From Bicyclus anynana (taxonomy: Eukaryota > Arthropoda > Insecta > Lepidoptera > Nymphalidae): a DNA stretch of 64,000 nt. The stretch covers positions 14,203,740-14,267,739 of the forward strand of contig NC_069099.1 of the NCBI RefSeq assembly GCF_947172395.1, given 5' to 3'. Under the pieces are notes generated by a model. That model worked only from the letters and a program-made list of their open reading frames with translations. It was not told the origin of the DNA and did no database searches. The position numbers and the translations under genes were made by a program. The first letter of the stretch is position 1. Every line of letters starts with the position of its first letter. This document shows positions 22,913-34,342 of this stretch, in pieces.

Positions 22913-23875
22913 CTACTGGTGCGAGGTTTGATGGCAACCGGCGGCGGTCAGGGTTCTAGAGTGAAAAACCTTACCTACTCCAACTCCTTGTATTTGATAC
23001 TTAATAGCCAAGCTTCTAAATTAAACTACTAACAACTACAAACTACTAACTGCAACGATCTACTATCGACAATCAACATGGCGGTATTCAATTATTTTCG
23101 TTTTATAATAATCATTTTAAAACATCTAATTATTTTATTATCAAGTACTTAAACGAGAATATTATGGTTCTTTTATTGTCATTCATTTTTGTTATAAACT
23201 TTGTTACTTATTCTGTCTATGAAATAGAAAACCTGTATTACCAATGTGCGTACTGCGTACGAGATAGGTAGAATTCTATTCATGAAAGAAGTCGCGCAGC
23301 TAAAACCTGAACTAAAATTGACAGTGCCTTACATAAATGACAGTTATAGGACCGCCATTACCAAATCACAAACAAATACCTTATATTTACTAACATTTAA
23401 GTTAATAAGTATAAGGTCTTTGCAATACAATGAGCGCTATTGAGACATTAGCGCCGCGTCTGGGCCTGGGGGACTTCTTTCATGAAAAGGACTTTACATA
23501 GCTAATTAAGAAATTAGTCCCTTTTATTTGCATCATGAAAAGATTTTGATGTGGTCTGGTCAGTGCTATACCTAAACGTGTTTAATTTTATTTGAGTTTT
23601 AGGTATATTGTTCGTAATAAAATTATACATGCAATGTACACTTTATGTAAAATTGCTATTGTTTTTTATTTTAGTTGGAACAATGAAAATCAATGACAAG
23701 AAAGGAAAGACAAAAAGAGGCGGAGAAGAGATAATGACACACACAAAGAGATTCAGAATATTTTGATTAAAAATTATTATGGAATAAACTGTAGGTGTGA
23801 TGATGATGACTACGAGTTGACCTAAACTTATTTAGTTTTTATTTTTTTGCCTTTAACGCTTTTTTTAATAAGAAC

Positions 23876-24085
23876 ATAGATTAAAGAATAATAGGCAGAT
23901 AGAGCACACGGCACACGACGGTGTCGTAGCCGTTCCAAATACAAAATTCAAAAACGAATACATTCTTGAGTCAGTACGACACGAAGCGTCGCATCAGTAA
24001 CTTTCAATATTAGTCAAGAAACATGGCGTCCTATGTATTTAAATATTTAAAAATTGATCACAAAAACTAAAGAAATAAGATGGAT
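23876..24085. repeat. Third copy of the GGCAGATAGAG repeat
   Basis: Shares AATAATAGGCAGATAGAGC, GACACGAAGCGTCGCATCAG and ACTAAAGAAATAAGATG with 21270-21475. Confidence 0.7.
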
Positions 24086-24194
24086 GGATATTCTTTTTTG
24101 GTATTAATAGATTATATTAATTTACTCTAAGTATAAATACTATTGATAGAACCCATGACAACTTGGTGGTGAACCCGACCCCTTTACATTGCAG

Positions 24195-24498
24195 CTATTT
24201 TTTTTTAATTCTTTACAAGTTAGCCCTTGACTACAATCTCACCTGATGGCAGTGATGATGCAGTCTAAGATGAAAGCGGGCTAACTTGTTAGGAGGAGGA
24301 TGAAAATCCACACCCCTTTTCAGTTTCTACACGACATCGTACCGGAACGCTAAATCTAAAAAAACTAGCCACGGTCGAAGCATCCCACCAGCCAGGCCTG
24401 GACCAATTAAGAAAATCTCAATCGGCCCAGCCGGGGACCGAACCCAGGACCTCCGTTTTGTAAATCCACCGCGCATACCACTGCGCCACGGAGGCCGT
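24195..24498 (-). repeat. SINE-B copy
   Basis: Reverse of the 56230 SINE-B. Ends with the tRNA-like head CCACTGCGCCACGGAGGCCG. Lies between the F-box gene and MBF2 copy A. Confidence 0.8.
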
Positions 24499-25698
24499 CA
24501 AAATACTAGTAGTTGTAAAAAAATATCTTCGAAGGCTTCGAAGGTAATGTCAAGATGTCGTATCCGTGGCAGAGCACACTTATATTTGTCGAAAAACGCA
24601 CTCAGGAAGGATGCTGCGAAGTGGATGTAGGCTGAGAGCGCTCTAGTGAGATCTGTCAAAGCGCCCGCCGGATGTGGCAATTTGATGCCTCCTTGAGCAG
24701 ACAGCCACACGAGGGAAGGATTCTCGATGAAACTTGACCTATATACTCCTGGCTTATTATATGGTACTGGTAGTACCGAGCGTACTGTTAGTCTCGGCTT
24801 CTCAGTGTTATAAAAAAAACACTTTATTAGCTGAAACTGAGTTTATTGTTTATATTATAACTATGGTTCTCACTACGACAACATACCCCCTATTACTTTG
24901 GATCACTTAATCACGTTTCGCGACTCGCGAGGACCTGCAAAGGGTCTAATAGGCGGCTAGTATTGTCAGGGCTTAGTCTTATTACTAGTCCAGACCGGCG
25001 GGCATAAACCAGGTTCGTAGCTGGACAGCAATTCGGCTAATTACCAGAACGACTGGCTGTTAGAGGCAGAGCTACGGTTTGTATAGCAGATATATTGCTG
25101 ACAGAACATTTATATCTGTGTCACGGCTCTGCGTTATGAATATGGAATTTAGGGATGTAACAGTACGTACAGATTTAGCAAAAAAAGCTTCGTTTACGTG
25201 CGTACTTCGCACTCTGAATTTCGTAGCTGAGAAAATCGACATATTCACTTGTTGTATAATGCTGAGTGGTTTATTTGCACGTAGTAATTCTTAAAAATGA
25301 ATAATTCTATACCTTTACCATAAAGCTAATAGAGGCTTCAATAAGTACCTACACGTACATCACACATTAGTAGGTATTCTACAGCAGCGAGGAGTCTAAA
25401 CAATCAGAGTCCTAGCGGCTTACCTTTTAAAAATCCATACGTACTCGTACATATTCATAATTATAATTTATTTTATACACTCGAAATAGGTATTTAATAT
25501 AACTACAACATTTATACAAGCTGTACAATAAACGCCTGCGCATGACTAAAAACACATGACCGGGTAACCTACTCGTATTATAAAATGTCATCCTTCGCTA
25601 CTGGTATGCTAGTGTTTATTAGGTAAAATATCGTCACTCAGATAAAAAACCAGACAATGCGAGCCTACTTCTGTGACTGATGTAGGTAACTAAAGTCT

Positions 25699-25840
25699 GG
25701 TCGCTCAGAAATTGCGTTTCTGACAGGTTGTGATCGAATGGGCGATGTAACACGAGAGAGAGACGAAAAACGAGACAATAGTAATCGAATATGTTTGTCC
25801 CATTTGTACGACCTGTCAGACACGCAATCTCTGAGCGGCC
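25699..25840. mobile_element. Fold-back MITE next to MBF2 copy A
   Basis: Left GGTCGCTCAGAAATTGCGTT and the right arm ending CAATCTCTGAGCGGCC pair over about 40 bp with few mismatches (CTGACAGGT in both). Confidence 0.7.
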
Positions 25841-25990
25841 GGTGTTTAACAACAAAACGGTTTTCGGATTTATTTTTATATTTATGATCCTGTGATTTTT
25901 ATTATCTCGTAACTCGAACCGTATAAAAATTACATTGCGTTCATTCATAGACAAATTACAAAGTTCAAGACTATGGTGCCAGGTAGACGT

Positions 25991-27261
25991 TTAGATGTAA
26001 ATGTAGACATCATACTTAAGTTCCCTGTTACGTTCACTCTTCATGCGAAGTGACAAATGGTTGAAGCCGAGACCGCCGGCTGTGACGTTGGCAGATGCCT
26101 GGGAGTTAGTCTTGTCATAGGCGAGGATACCCTGGAAATCGTAGACAGAAAAGTAAATAGACAGATATCATTGGCATTCTCTAAAAAAAGTGAAGAACTA
26201 TTACTACAGCCTCTTTTGATGAATGCTGTTTATCAACAAAGAAATTAGAAATTAAGGTAGAAAACGCATGTCATTTCAAACTGTTACTTATATAAAATAT
26301 ATTAACTATATATAATTGTTCTAAGCATATTAATCAATTTTATTTTCATTAATTTAAGAACAAGTTAATTAAAATTATTATTAGGTGTGAAATGACTAGT
26401 GATTTATACCCTCATTTTTAATTTGTTTGTAAAGGCTGTAGTATAAGTGTGTGCACTCTGTAGAATAACATAAAATTGAAAGGTCATGAAATTATTAATT
26501 ACACTCTCGATCAAGTTATCAATATTCTCTTTCAGTGCGCTTTCATTTGACACTTCGAGTCTTAAACCATTTAAATGATCTTGTTTTTAATGGTCTAAGC
26601 ACTCGAGTATATTTGCGTACATGGACCAAGGAGCGTTTGGAACCCTCGTAACTTTAGTTTTAAGTTTTCGACTATTATTACCACCATTAGATTAAATTAA
26701 ATTATGACATAATCTTGACCTTTCAAAAGTGCTTGTAAACTAAACCTAATTGAAATAAATGAATTTTGAATTTTTTTTTGACATTCTTCTGACAGATACT
26801 ATTTTATTTATAAATTTTTTGGAGTATTATGACGTAAGGACCATGTATACTAGATACTAGCCGGCGTCTCATGGTTTCACCCGCGTAGTTCCCATTCCCG
26901 TGAGAATATGGTGATAAAATATAGCCTATAGCACTCATAATTAACGTGGCTTTATAAAACTTTCAAAATCGGTCCAGAGATTACCCCCTATAAAATACTA
27001 CAAACTTTTCCAAACATTTATAATTAGCAATTATATGACAGGAATTAAGTAATGTATGTTTACCTGAATAGATCTGCCGGTATACAAAGCGGGCATCGTG
27101 AAATTCAAATACTCAACACGTTTCCTGAACATATTGGAGCCGTACTTGACATTTTTGTGGAATACCTGCTGTCTCAACACATTCGTACCCAGGAAGGTAT
27201 GCGAACATTCGATGATAACCAGAGCCAATACAAACGCGGCGGTAAATATGTAGAACCTCAT
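25991..27261 (-). CDS. MBF2-family secreted peptide, copy A (2 exons, 112 aa)
   Basis: Exon 1 is 27261-27064 (66 codons) with donor CAG|GTAAAC. Exon 2 is 26131-25991 (46 codons plus TAA) after acceptor TTTCCAG. The first ~18 residues (MRFYIFTAAFVLALVIIEC) are a signal peptide; next is the cluster's hallmark HTFLGTNVLRQQ. Exon 2 encodes GILAYD, ANVTAGGLGFN and the end YDVYIYI. The Gly-Gly-x-Gly core and aromatic C-terminus fit the insect MBF2 family (Pfam MBF2), often annotated as salivary secreted peptides. Bombyx MBF2 was first described as a transcriptional co-activator, but a signal peptide here argues for secretion. It is the most diverged copy: the RG of copies B-D (R-G-L-S-Y) is RELKY here. 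It is divergent from copies B-D. Confidence 0.9.
26857..27000. repeat. Dispersed ACTAGCnGACGCC-type repeat, fragment
   Basis: CTAGCCGGCGTCTCATGG, CCCGCGTAGTTCCCATTCCC, and ATATAGCCTATAGCAC then ATCGGTCCAGAGATTACCCC: a very common lepidopteran retroelement-derived module. Confidence 0.65.
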
Positions 27262-27351
27262 TTTGATAGAGGGTAGACGGAAGAAAACGTTTATGGAATT
27301 GCACCGTTCGATTTTCAAATGTAATTAGAATAAGACGTGATGACAAAGGAG

Positions 27352-27359
27352 TTTATATA
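27352..27359 (-). promoter_or_regulatory. TATA box of MBF2 copy A
   Basis: TATATAAA on the minus strand, 90 bp before the copy A ATG, at the same relative place as in copies B-D. Confidence 0.65.
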
Positions 27360-28009
27360 GTTTTCAGAAAGAGATAAACACAGAGACGTTGAGTGTGTAG
27401 ATAAATAGTGTGTAACGTACGATTACAAACAGGTTCCGTAGGTCTGTACCTAATATATTATAGGTACCTATTATTTGTGTTGTTGACTAATGTAAACATT
27501 ATTATAGAGGTAAGATTTGATTTTTTGGTCGTTTGTTTCTTACGATGATACTCAAAACTTACTCGACCGATTTTAAAAGTCTCTTACCATTACAAAGATT
27601 TAATATGTATGTATACTGGATGAAACTGTGGGGCGTTTGCTATTAAAATAAATAAGTAAAAAAATAATTTATAAAGGTTCCGCATATTTTAAGTTATTTT
27701 TTTAGTTCAACATCATAATCATTATTTTCATCCGACGAATGTCCACCGCCAGGCCTCCCGAAAGGACTTCCAAATAGCACGGTCTTAAGCCAAGATCAAG
27801 GCCAACCAAGAAAACGAGGATTCATTGCTTAATGGTATAAAAATAAACTTGAAGGTATATTTAAAAAAATAGTAATAATAATCATTGTATTTAGAAACGA
27901 ATGTTTGAAATTAACTCTAGCGTTTTTGTTATGTAACTACTGAACCCAAATCGTATCGCATAATGACCTAAAGTAAATTAATTGTCTTCATGTTTTGAAG
28001 TGTTAATTA

Positions 28010-28260
28010 GGTAATTATTTTGTGGTCATTCTTATCATGAAATGGGTATTTCAATTTGATTTATCTCATTTAAAATAATCGAACACCCAATCATATTTTT
28101 AATTTTAATGACATTAACGAAATATTAATTAAAAATATTTTAATTAAATAATTTATGTACATAACATATTCGAATATTTTTACCTATTTGAACTACACCT
28201 ATTAATTAGGGAGTTTGATTTTTAGTAATCCCTAATTAAATTTGAAGACGGCCTGGACTA
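28010..28260. repeat. AT-rich block shared with 41909-42165
   Basis: Shares GTCATTCTTATCATGAAATG-like start, AAATATTTTAATTAAAT and TTAATTAGGGAGTTTGATTT in the same order with 41909-42165. Lies between MBF2 copies A and B. Confidence 0.7.
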
Positions 28261-28314
28261 AACTTCTTTTTTCAACATGAAAAAGGAAAGGATATGTTGT
28301 TTTTCTTTTCCATC

Positions 28315-28935
28315 ATCATCATCATCATTAACAATCCATGTTCAGCACACTGTTGAGCACGGGTCTCCTCTCAGTATGAGAGGGGTCCACCACCGATTTG
28401 CAGACTTCACACATCTTCTAAGAATGATAGGGGTTTGGCTAGTTATTTTCAATAGTCCACCACGCTGATCCAATAAGGATTGACACACGCAGAATAAGAA
28501 AATTCTCAGGTATGCAGGTTTTCGCAGGATGTTTTACTTTCACCGGTTGAGAGACGTGATATTTAATTTCTTAAAATGCACATAACTGAAAAGTTATGTG
28601 CAATTTAAGAAGTTTTTGGCTGGTGGGAGGCTTCGGCCGTGGCTAGTTACCACCCCACCGACAAAGACGTACCGCCTAGCGATTTAGCGTTCCGGTTCGA
28701 TGTCGTGTAGAAACCGAAAAGGGGTGTGGATTTTCATCCTCCTCCTTACAAGTTAGCCCACTTCCATCTTAGACTGCATCATCATTTACCACCAGGTGAG
28801 ATTGTAGTCAAGGGCTAACTTGTAAAGAATAAAAAAAAAAAAGTTGGAGATGCACGCCCCGGACCGGATTCGAACCTATGTCCTCCGAATCGAAGGCAGA
28901 GGTCATATCCACTGTGCTATCACATCACTTTTCTT
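28315..28935 (-). repeat. SINE-A copy split by a SINE-B insertion
   Basis: SINE-A body runs 28315-28600 in reverse and its tRNA-like head resumes at about 28845-28935 (GACCGGATTCGAACC). The gap is filled by SINE-B. Confidence 0.75.
28614..28838 (+). repeat. SINE-B copy, 5' truncated, nested in SINE-A
   Basis: Starts within the family at GGCTGGTGGGAGGCTTCGG and ends with CAAGGGCTAACTTGTAAAG and an A-rich tail. Confidence 0.8.
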
Positions 28936-29361
28936 TTCCAACTGAGCGAAAATCTCTAGGTAGAGGTACCTTAAAGTATGGTCCAATAGATTCAGTCATG
29001 AGCTTTTTCATAAAAGAACCAGCATGAAATGGTCAGACCAGATTTTCAAAGTTAGTGATGTAACACGCCCGTACCTTGGAGGGCACGGTTAGCCTTAGGT
29101 CTCACCTACCCTAAAACATAACCCTTAACACGAAAACAACGAAGAGTATTTTTTCATCAATCAAGCAATCTCATAATTTTAATTAAATTGATCATAAGAG
29201 TAAAAAAATAAGCCAGATTATTTACTTTATTGGAGTAAAAAAAAATTAAAAGTAAGACTTATGTATTTATTATTTTACTTTTAAATATTTATTTTAAAAA
29301 TATAAAAAACTAAGATTATTGAAAAAAAAGATAAGTACTTCACAGCTAGGTCACCAGGTGT

Positions 29362-29529
29362 GCCTGTTGGGAGTTTTCAATATTTTCATACTGTTTAGCG
29401 TTAACGTAAACGCGTATATATGGAATTGAAACAGTTGTGCAGTAATGCCACTAGATGGCGCTGTTACAATTTCATCGAATTTCACGTTTACGTTAACGCC
29501 ATCGTCACAGTATCATACTGCCACTAGGC
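29362..29529. mobile_element. MITE, CCTAGTGG family, copy 2
   Basis: Shares ATGGAATTGAAACAGTTGTG, CACTAGATGGCGCTGTT and the end CTGCCACTAGGCC with copy 1. Lies about 430 bp upstream of MBF2 copy B. Confidence 0.7.
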
Positions 29530-29870
29530 CCTCAGTTCTGTGTAGTCTATAAAATATACAAATCATTTATAGAGGTAAAGTTGGTGGTGTTGCAGGGGGT
29601 AATCTCTGGATCTACTGAACCGATTTTGAAAATTCTTGTACCAATAGAAAGCAACGTTGTTTGTGAGTCTCAAAAGCTATATTTTATTCTCGTATTCTCA
29701 CAGAAATAAGAACCATGCGGGTACAACCGCAAAGCGTCGCTACAAAATAAAAGGCTACCTAAAAATAAAAAAAAAACACTACGGAACATTGGTCTATGAA
29801 TCTGTATCCCAAATATATTTTTCTATACTTACACACACATAGTATACGTATTTTATCTAATCTAAAAGCC

Positions 29871-29878
29871 ATATAAAA
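29871..29878 (+). promoter_or_regulatory. TATA box of MBF2 copy B
   Basis: ATATAAAA 79-86 bp before the ATG. Downstream it shares with copies C and D the block GTTTTCGCAAATTG just before the start codon. Confidence 0.6.
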
Positions 29879-29956
29879 CAAAATAGTTTTCTCTATATCA
29901 ACATTACACATTTGAACGTTGTTTTCGCAAATTGTCTTTTACAAAGAACGTCCATA

Positions 29957-31821
29957 ATGAAGTTCTACGTATTCATTGCGGTTCTAATAGCGGCTGCCGT
30001 GATAAGTGACTGCAAGCATACATTCATGGGCACCAATGTACAGAGACAGAAGCTTATACATCGCCACGTCAAGTACAATTCTCACATGTTCCAGAAGCGT
30101 GTTGAATATCTAAATTACACTGTACCTGCTAAATTTGGCTACTCAAGGTCCATTCAGGTAAGCTTTAGTATAGCTTGTCAAGATCGTTGATGTTCCATGA
30201 TATGCGGGCGACGGGGGGAAAGGACTGCGTGAATGTGAAGTCGTGCGCGCGGGGTATCGCTATATCGCTGTATCCCGGCCTGTGCGGACCATCAGGAGTG
30301 TTACGAACGAATTTGTCAAGCTATAGAATATGTATCTAACTAAAGATTTATATTAGTAGCTTACCAAAGGGAATTGCCTATATCCAGCCATGACCTACCC
30401 TAGCCATCTGGCAATTTACTTACTTATATCTAAAAAATAACTTCATTTTAATTTAATTAATAAAATTAATTGTAGCAACTATAATTTCGCAAATTACTAT
30501 CGTAGGTACCTTGCTTGCTAAGCTAAAACGATTTCTTTGTTTGTTTGTTACGTTTGTTAGTAAAAGAAAAAATAAATACCTACTGTTCTTTTACAGCTAT
30601 AAATGTTACTTCATCTCCGCTTTGGTATACCGGTGAATTTTTTGAGCAAGATTAGCAATACAATAATGATTTTAATAAATTAGCTTTTGTTTTGCTCCCA
30701 GGTTTTTTTTCTTAAAATTAAATTCATCTAATTATACGGCATGGTGACAAAAAGACAGACAGCCAAACTTACTCTCGCATTAGTATGTACTATGTCTATA
30801 TTTTAAACGTAGCATAAATATTTTATTATTAATTTAGTTACTCTCTCTCTCTCTTTATTATTAATTTTCAAATTGGGAGCAGTTGTGTACTCTCAGAGAT
30901 TATGGTAATTCAATTTTTCTTTGCTCTCAAGATCAAGCATCTGTCAAGTTTTATTCGAAACTACGGCTCTTTATAACATTTCCTCTATGACTAGCATAAG
31001 TCAATTGATTTGGTGTTTATTTTAAAAGGTTGATAATAAAGACCAAAACAGTAAATTGGCCACCTGGGTTCCCGGAGTCGACGTTCTAGTGGCTGGTGGA
31101 CACTCCCCTTAGACTTAGCAGGGAGACACGGACAGGGAAAGGGACTAGGGGATTATAAATTTCTTAAACTTTCCCGAACGGCCCTCAAAGCCGAGGTATA
31201 GTCTTACATGAGACACTCTCAGAAGGTCGTTTGGCTCACCTGTTCTTCTACTTTTATGTCCCACCACCACGATCCTTTTGTGCTCGCCCAAAACCGGTGA
31301 TGCCGCAAAAGCCAAGCGGTTTTTGCTCAGACCAATTATTGTATAGGACCTGCCTCGCTAGACGTTATTTTTCTGTCAAAGTATATGATCAACGATCTAA
31401 TGCGATTATAGAAACTGTCTCTATAGAATCAATGTTAAATAGTTGTAATCGTGTTCGTCGGTTTTTATGTAATTGAATTGTTTAAAAAACGGGCAAAAAC
31501 TTCTAGTTTAGTATAAGATATATACTAAATCTAAGATCGTTTTCTTCAGAAAATGACAGACAATTTTGTTCGTGACTATGAGTGCGATACAGGTCCTTCT
31601 ATAATTGGTCTGAGGGTTTTTGATATTTCATGATGGGTTACCTTTCTCTTTTGTATATTTATAGATTGCTTAATTTCCAGGGTATCCTCGCTTACGACAT
31701 GCTACACTCTGGTGCAACAGCCAATGTGACAGCTGGAGGCCTGGGCTTCAACTACGTGTCCCTGCGTATGAAGAGCGAACGCAGTCGTGGTCTCAGCTAC
31801 GATGTCTACATTTACTCTTAA
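29957..31821 (+). CDS. MBF2-family secreted peptide, copy B (2 exons, 113 aa)
   Basis: Exon 1 is 29957-30157 (67 codons), ending ATTCAG|GTAAGC. Exon 2 is 31681-31821 (46 codons plus TAA) after TTTCCAG. The signal peptide is MKFYVFIAVLIAAAVISDC; mature protein begins near KHTFMGTNVQRQ. The exon 2 core is ANVTAGGLGFNYVSLRMK and the end is YDVYIYS. The intron (1523 bp) carries two MITEs, one starting only 11 bp after the donor site. Lys replaces Ser/His-rich residues of copies C and D in several exon 1 positions, so this copy is older or evolving faster. The function is unknown beyond the family. Confidence 0.92.
30169..30326. mobile_element. MITE, TATAGCTTG family, in MBF2 copy B intron
   Basis: Left TATAGCTTGTCAAGATCGTT and right AACGAATTTGTCAAGCTATA are inverted. 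GC-rich core (GCGGGCGACGGGGGGAAAGG). Begins 11 bp after the exon 1 donor. Confidence 0.75.
31326..31614. mobile_element. MITE with 8-bp target duplication, in MBF2 copy B intron
   Basis: Ends CTCAGACCAATTAT and ATAATTGGTCTGAG are perfect inverted repeats, flanked on both sides by GGTTTTTG. An 8-bp duplication suggests hAT-type mobilisation. A relative without clear ends lies at 49971-50150 inside the LTR element. Confidence 0.85.
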
Positions 31822-31949
31822 ATCAGCAATATTGAGCTCACCAATCTCCCTTGTGAGACACCTTTAATACGGCTAACCGCCAGTTTCTTTATCGCAAGTA
31901 ACAGTCAAAGTAACGTCATAAATCAAAAGTGAAATCTTATTCACTGAAA

Positions 31950-31955
31950 AATAAA
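31950..31955 (+). terminator. Poly(A) signal of MBF2 copy B
   Basis: AATAAA about 130 bp after the copy B stop codon. Copy D has ATTAAA near 52003 at a similar distance. Confidence 0.5.
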
Positions 31956-32149
31956 GTCTTCTTTTATACTTACTACTTTTACTGTTACTTTTGCTTTACA
32001 TGAATGAACTGGCTGTAAGTCTTGCTTAGTAAGCCAAAAGCTTTGGCGATGTTCACATAAATAAATATTACAATGTGACGAAAATGTGTTTTTTTTTAAC
32101 TAGCTTTTTACATAATAAACCTCTTTATAAATAAACATCTTTTCATTAT

Positions 32150-32402
32150 AATTATCAACCAATATTCGGCCCACTGCTGAGCTTGAGTCTCCTTTCACAA
32201 TGAAAGGGGTTATGCCAATAGACAACCATGCTGGCCCAATGCGGATTGGCAGACTTCACACACACAGAGAATTTAGAAAATTCTCTGGTATGCAGGTTTC
32301 CTCGCGATGTTTTTCCTTCACCGTTTGAGACACGTGATATTTAATTTCTTAAAATGCACACAAGTAAAAAGTTGGAGGTGCATGCCCCGCACCGGATTCG
32401 TA
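32150..32402 (-). repeat. SINE-A copy, head truncated
   Basis: Reverse SINE-A body from CCCACTGCTGAGCTTGAG to CCGCACCGGATTCG, lying between MBF2 copies B and C. Confidence 0.75.
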
Positions 32403-32881
32403 CTTTGCCTAATTTTTTCTCTGAAGGTATTGAGTCTAATGAATTCAATACATACCTGATATTTTGATTATTATTATAAAACCTTTTGACGTAAAAAAAT
32501 TTAAATTTGGCATCTGCTAAGAACGGATTTTGCGATAGGGTAAGCGATTAAGGGAAGTAAGGGCGAACGAAGTCGCGGAAGTCGCTTGTTATAAAAAAAT
32601 AAAACATCAATATCCGTATATACAATAGGTACCTACCTACTCGTAAAGTTATAGGTAGTCGCGTTTCTTGATGCTCTGTTTTGAGAGTAATTTGTAGGCA
32701 ACTTTTTCATACATTGATAGAGATTTCATAGATTATTATAATATATAGTACTAATTTAACAAAACTTAACATTATTCTTGATGAATAGGTTTTACAATAA
32801 TATGCAAGTCGACAGGCACAATATTGAATGATTTACCACGTTAGTTAAAGATCGTGAACTTGTATAAGTTATCCTGTAATT

Positions 32882-33215
32882 TTTTTTTTTTTTTATTCTT
32901 TACAAGTTAGCCCTTGACTACAACCTCACCTGATGGTAAGTGATGATGCAGTCTAAGATGGAAGCGGGCTAACTTGTTAGGAGGAGGATGAAAATCCACA
33001 CCCCTTTTGGTTTCTACACGGCATCGTACCGGAACGCTAAATCGCTTGGCGGTACGTCTTTGCCGGTAGGGTGGTAACTAGCCACGGCCGAAGCCTCCCA
33101 CCAGCCAGACCTGGACAAATTAAGAAAATCTCAATCTGCCCAGCCAGGGATCGAACCCAGGACCTCCGTCTTGTAAATCCACCGCGCATACCACTGCGCC
33201 ACGGAGGCCGTCAGA
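32882..33215 (-). repeat. SINE-B copy, full length
   Basis: Poly-T then TTCTTTACAAGTTAGCCC through to CACTGCGCCACGGAGGCCG; all internal blocks present. Confidence 0.85.
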
Positions 33216-33904
33216 ATCCTAATAATAATCCTAGTAATCCTGTAAAAATAAGTAAAATATAATATCTGTATTTTTTTTTTTAAATTTTAGGTTCAATAAT
33301 TTCGTAGTTAAAGAGAGAATCGTTTTCAAGTTTGAACTAATCTTGAGTACTATATTTACTGAATAACTTAGAAACCATTTATTTCAAAATTACGAAGAAA
33401 AAATATTGAAGATTCCTTTACACGCTTACTTTTTACAAGCTCTTTCATTTGATGTATTTTTTTCAAAGTTTTTTCAAGGTTTAGTTGTTTCGGATAAAGA
33501 GTGAGGAATGGTCTATTTTCTTGAATAACTTGGAAACTATTTATTTCACAATGACAAAGAATATATTTTTAAAATCCTCTTATCAAGACCTCTCATTTGA
33601 TGTGTCACATGATGCAGTTAGATTTTTTTTGTGTTTTTCCATCTTGTGTTTCACATCAAAAATTTCTGCGTTTCAAAAACTTCCTGAAATCTTCAAGTAA
33701 AAAGCTAATTTCTGTATTTTGTTCATAATTTTAGGTACAGTAGTTTCAGAGAAAAAGGATATGGTCAGTTGTCATCTATTTGTTTAAATAACTTGAAAGT
33801 TAATTTATTTTAATTCCGAAAAATACATTTTTAAAATCCTCATATTACTTCTTACACGATGAAGTTTCTGCTACAAAACAAATAAAATATTATTTATAAA
33901 AGTT

Positions 33905-34138
33905 GTTAGGTGGAGGATGAAAATCCACACCCCTTTCGGTTTCTACACGACATCATACCGGAACCCTAAATCGCTTGGCGGTACGTCTTTGCCGGTAAGG
34001 TGGTAACTAGCCACGGCCAAAGCCTCCCTCCAGTGAGACTTGGACCAATTTTGAAAACCTCAATCGGCCCAGTCGGGGATCTAACCCAGGACCTCTTTCT
34101 TGTAAATCCACCATACCACTGCGCCACGGAAGCCGTCA
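33905..34138 (-). repeat. SINE-B copy, 3' truncated
   Basis: Reverse SINE-B from GTTAGGTGGAGGATGAAAAT to GCGCCACGGAAGCCG, about 200 bp upstream of MBF2 copy C. Confidence 0.75.
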
Positions 34139-34254
34139 AAATTGTAGTTATTCACAAAATAAAAAATGCTACGGAACCTTTATCCCAGTTTTGTTTTTAC
34201 ATCTACACACACATACATAAAACACATACACATACTTAAAGTACACTACTGAAG

Positions 34255-34264
34255 TATATATAAA
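34255..34264 (+). promoter_or_regulatory. TATA box of MBF2 copy C
   Basis: TATATATAAA 79-88 bp before the ATG, followed by TTTCTCTAAAACCACAT, which copy D also has, then the shared GTTTTCGCAAAT block. Confidence 0.65.
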
Positions 34265-34342
34265 TCGCAAATATTTCTCTAAAACCACATTACTCTGTTG
34301 GACGTTGTTTTCGCAAATTGCCTCCTATCCTGCACTAACATA

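Noticed and set aside
24498..24710. 70-codon minus-strand frame between the F-box gene and MBF2 copy A
   Set aside because: No family match, no splice partners found, and it abuts a SINE-B. It may be transposon debris, but I cannot assign it.
24787..24884. Possible short LTR (TGTTAG ... GACAACA)
   Set aside because: Only one copy is in the window and no primer site, tract or coding sequence supports it.
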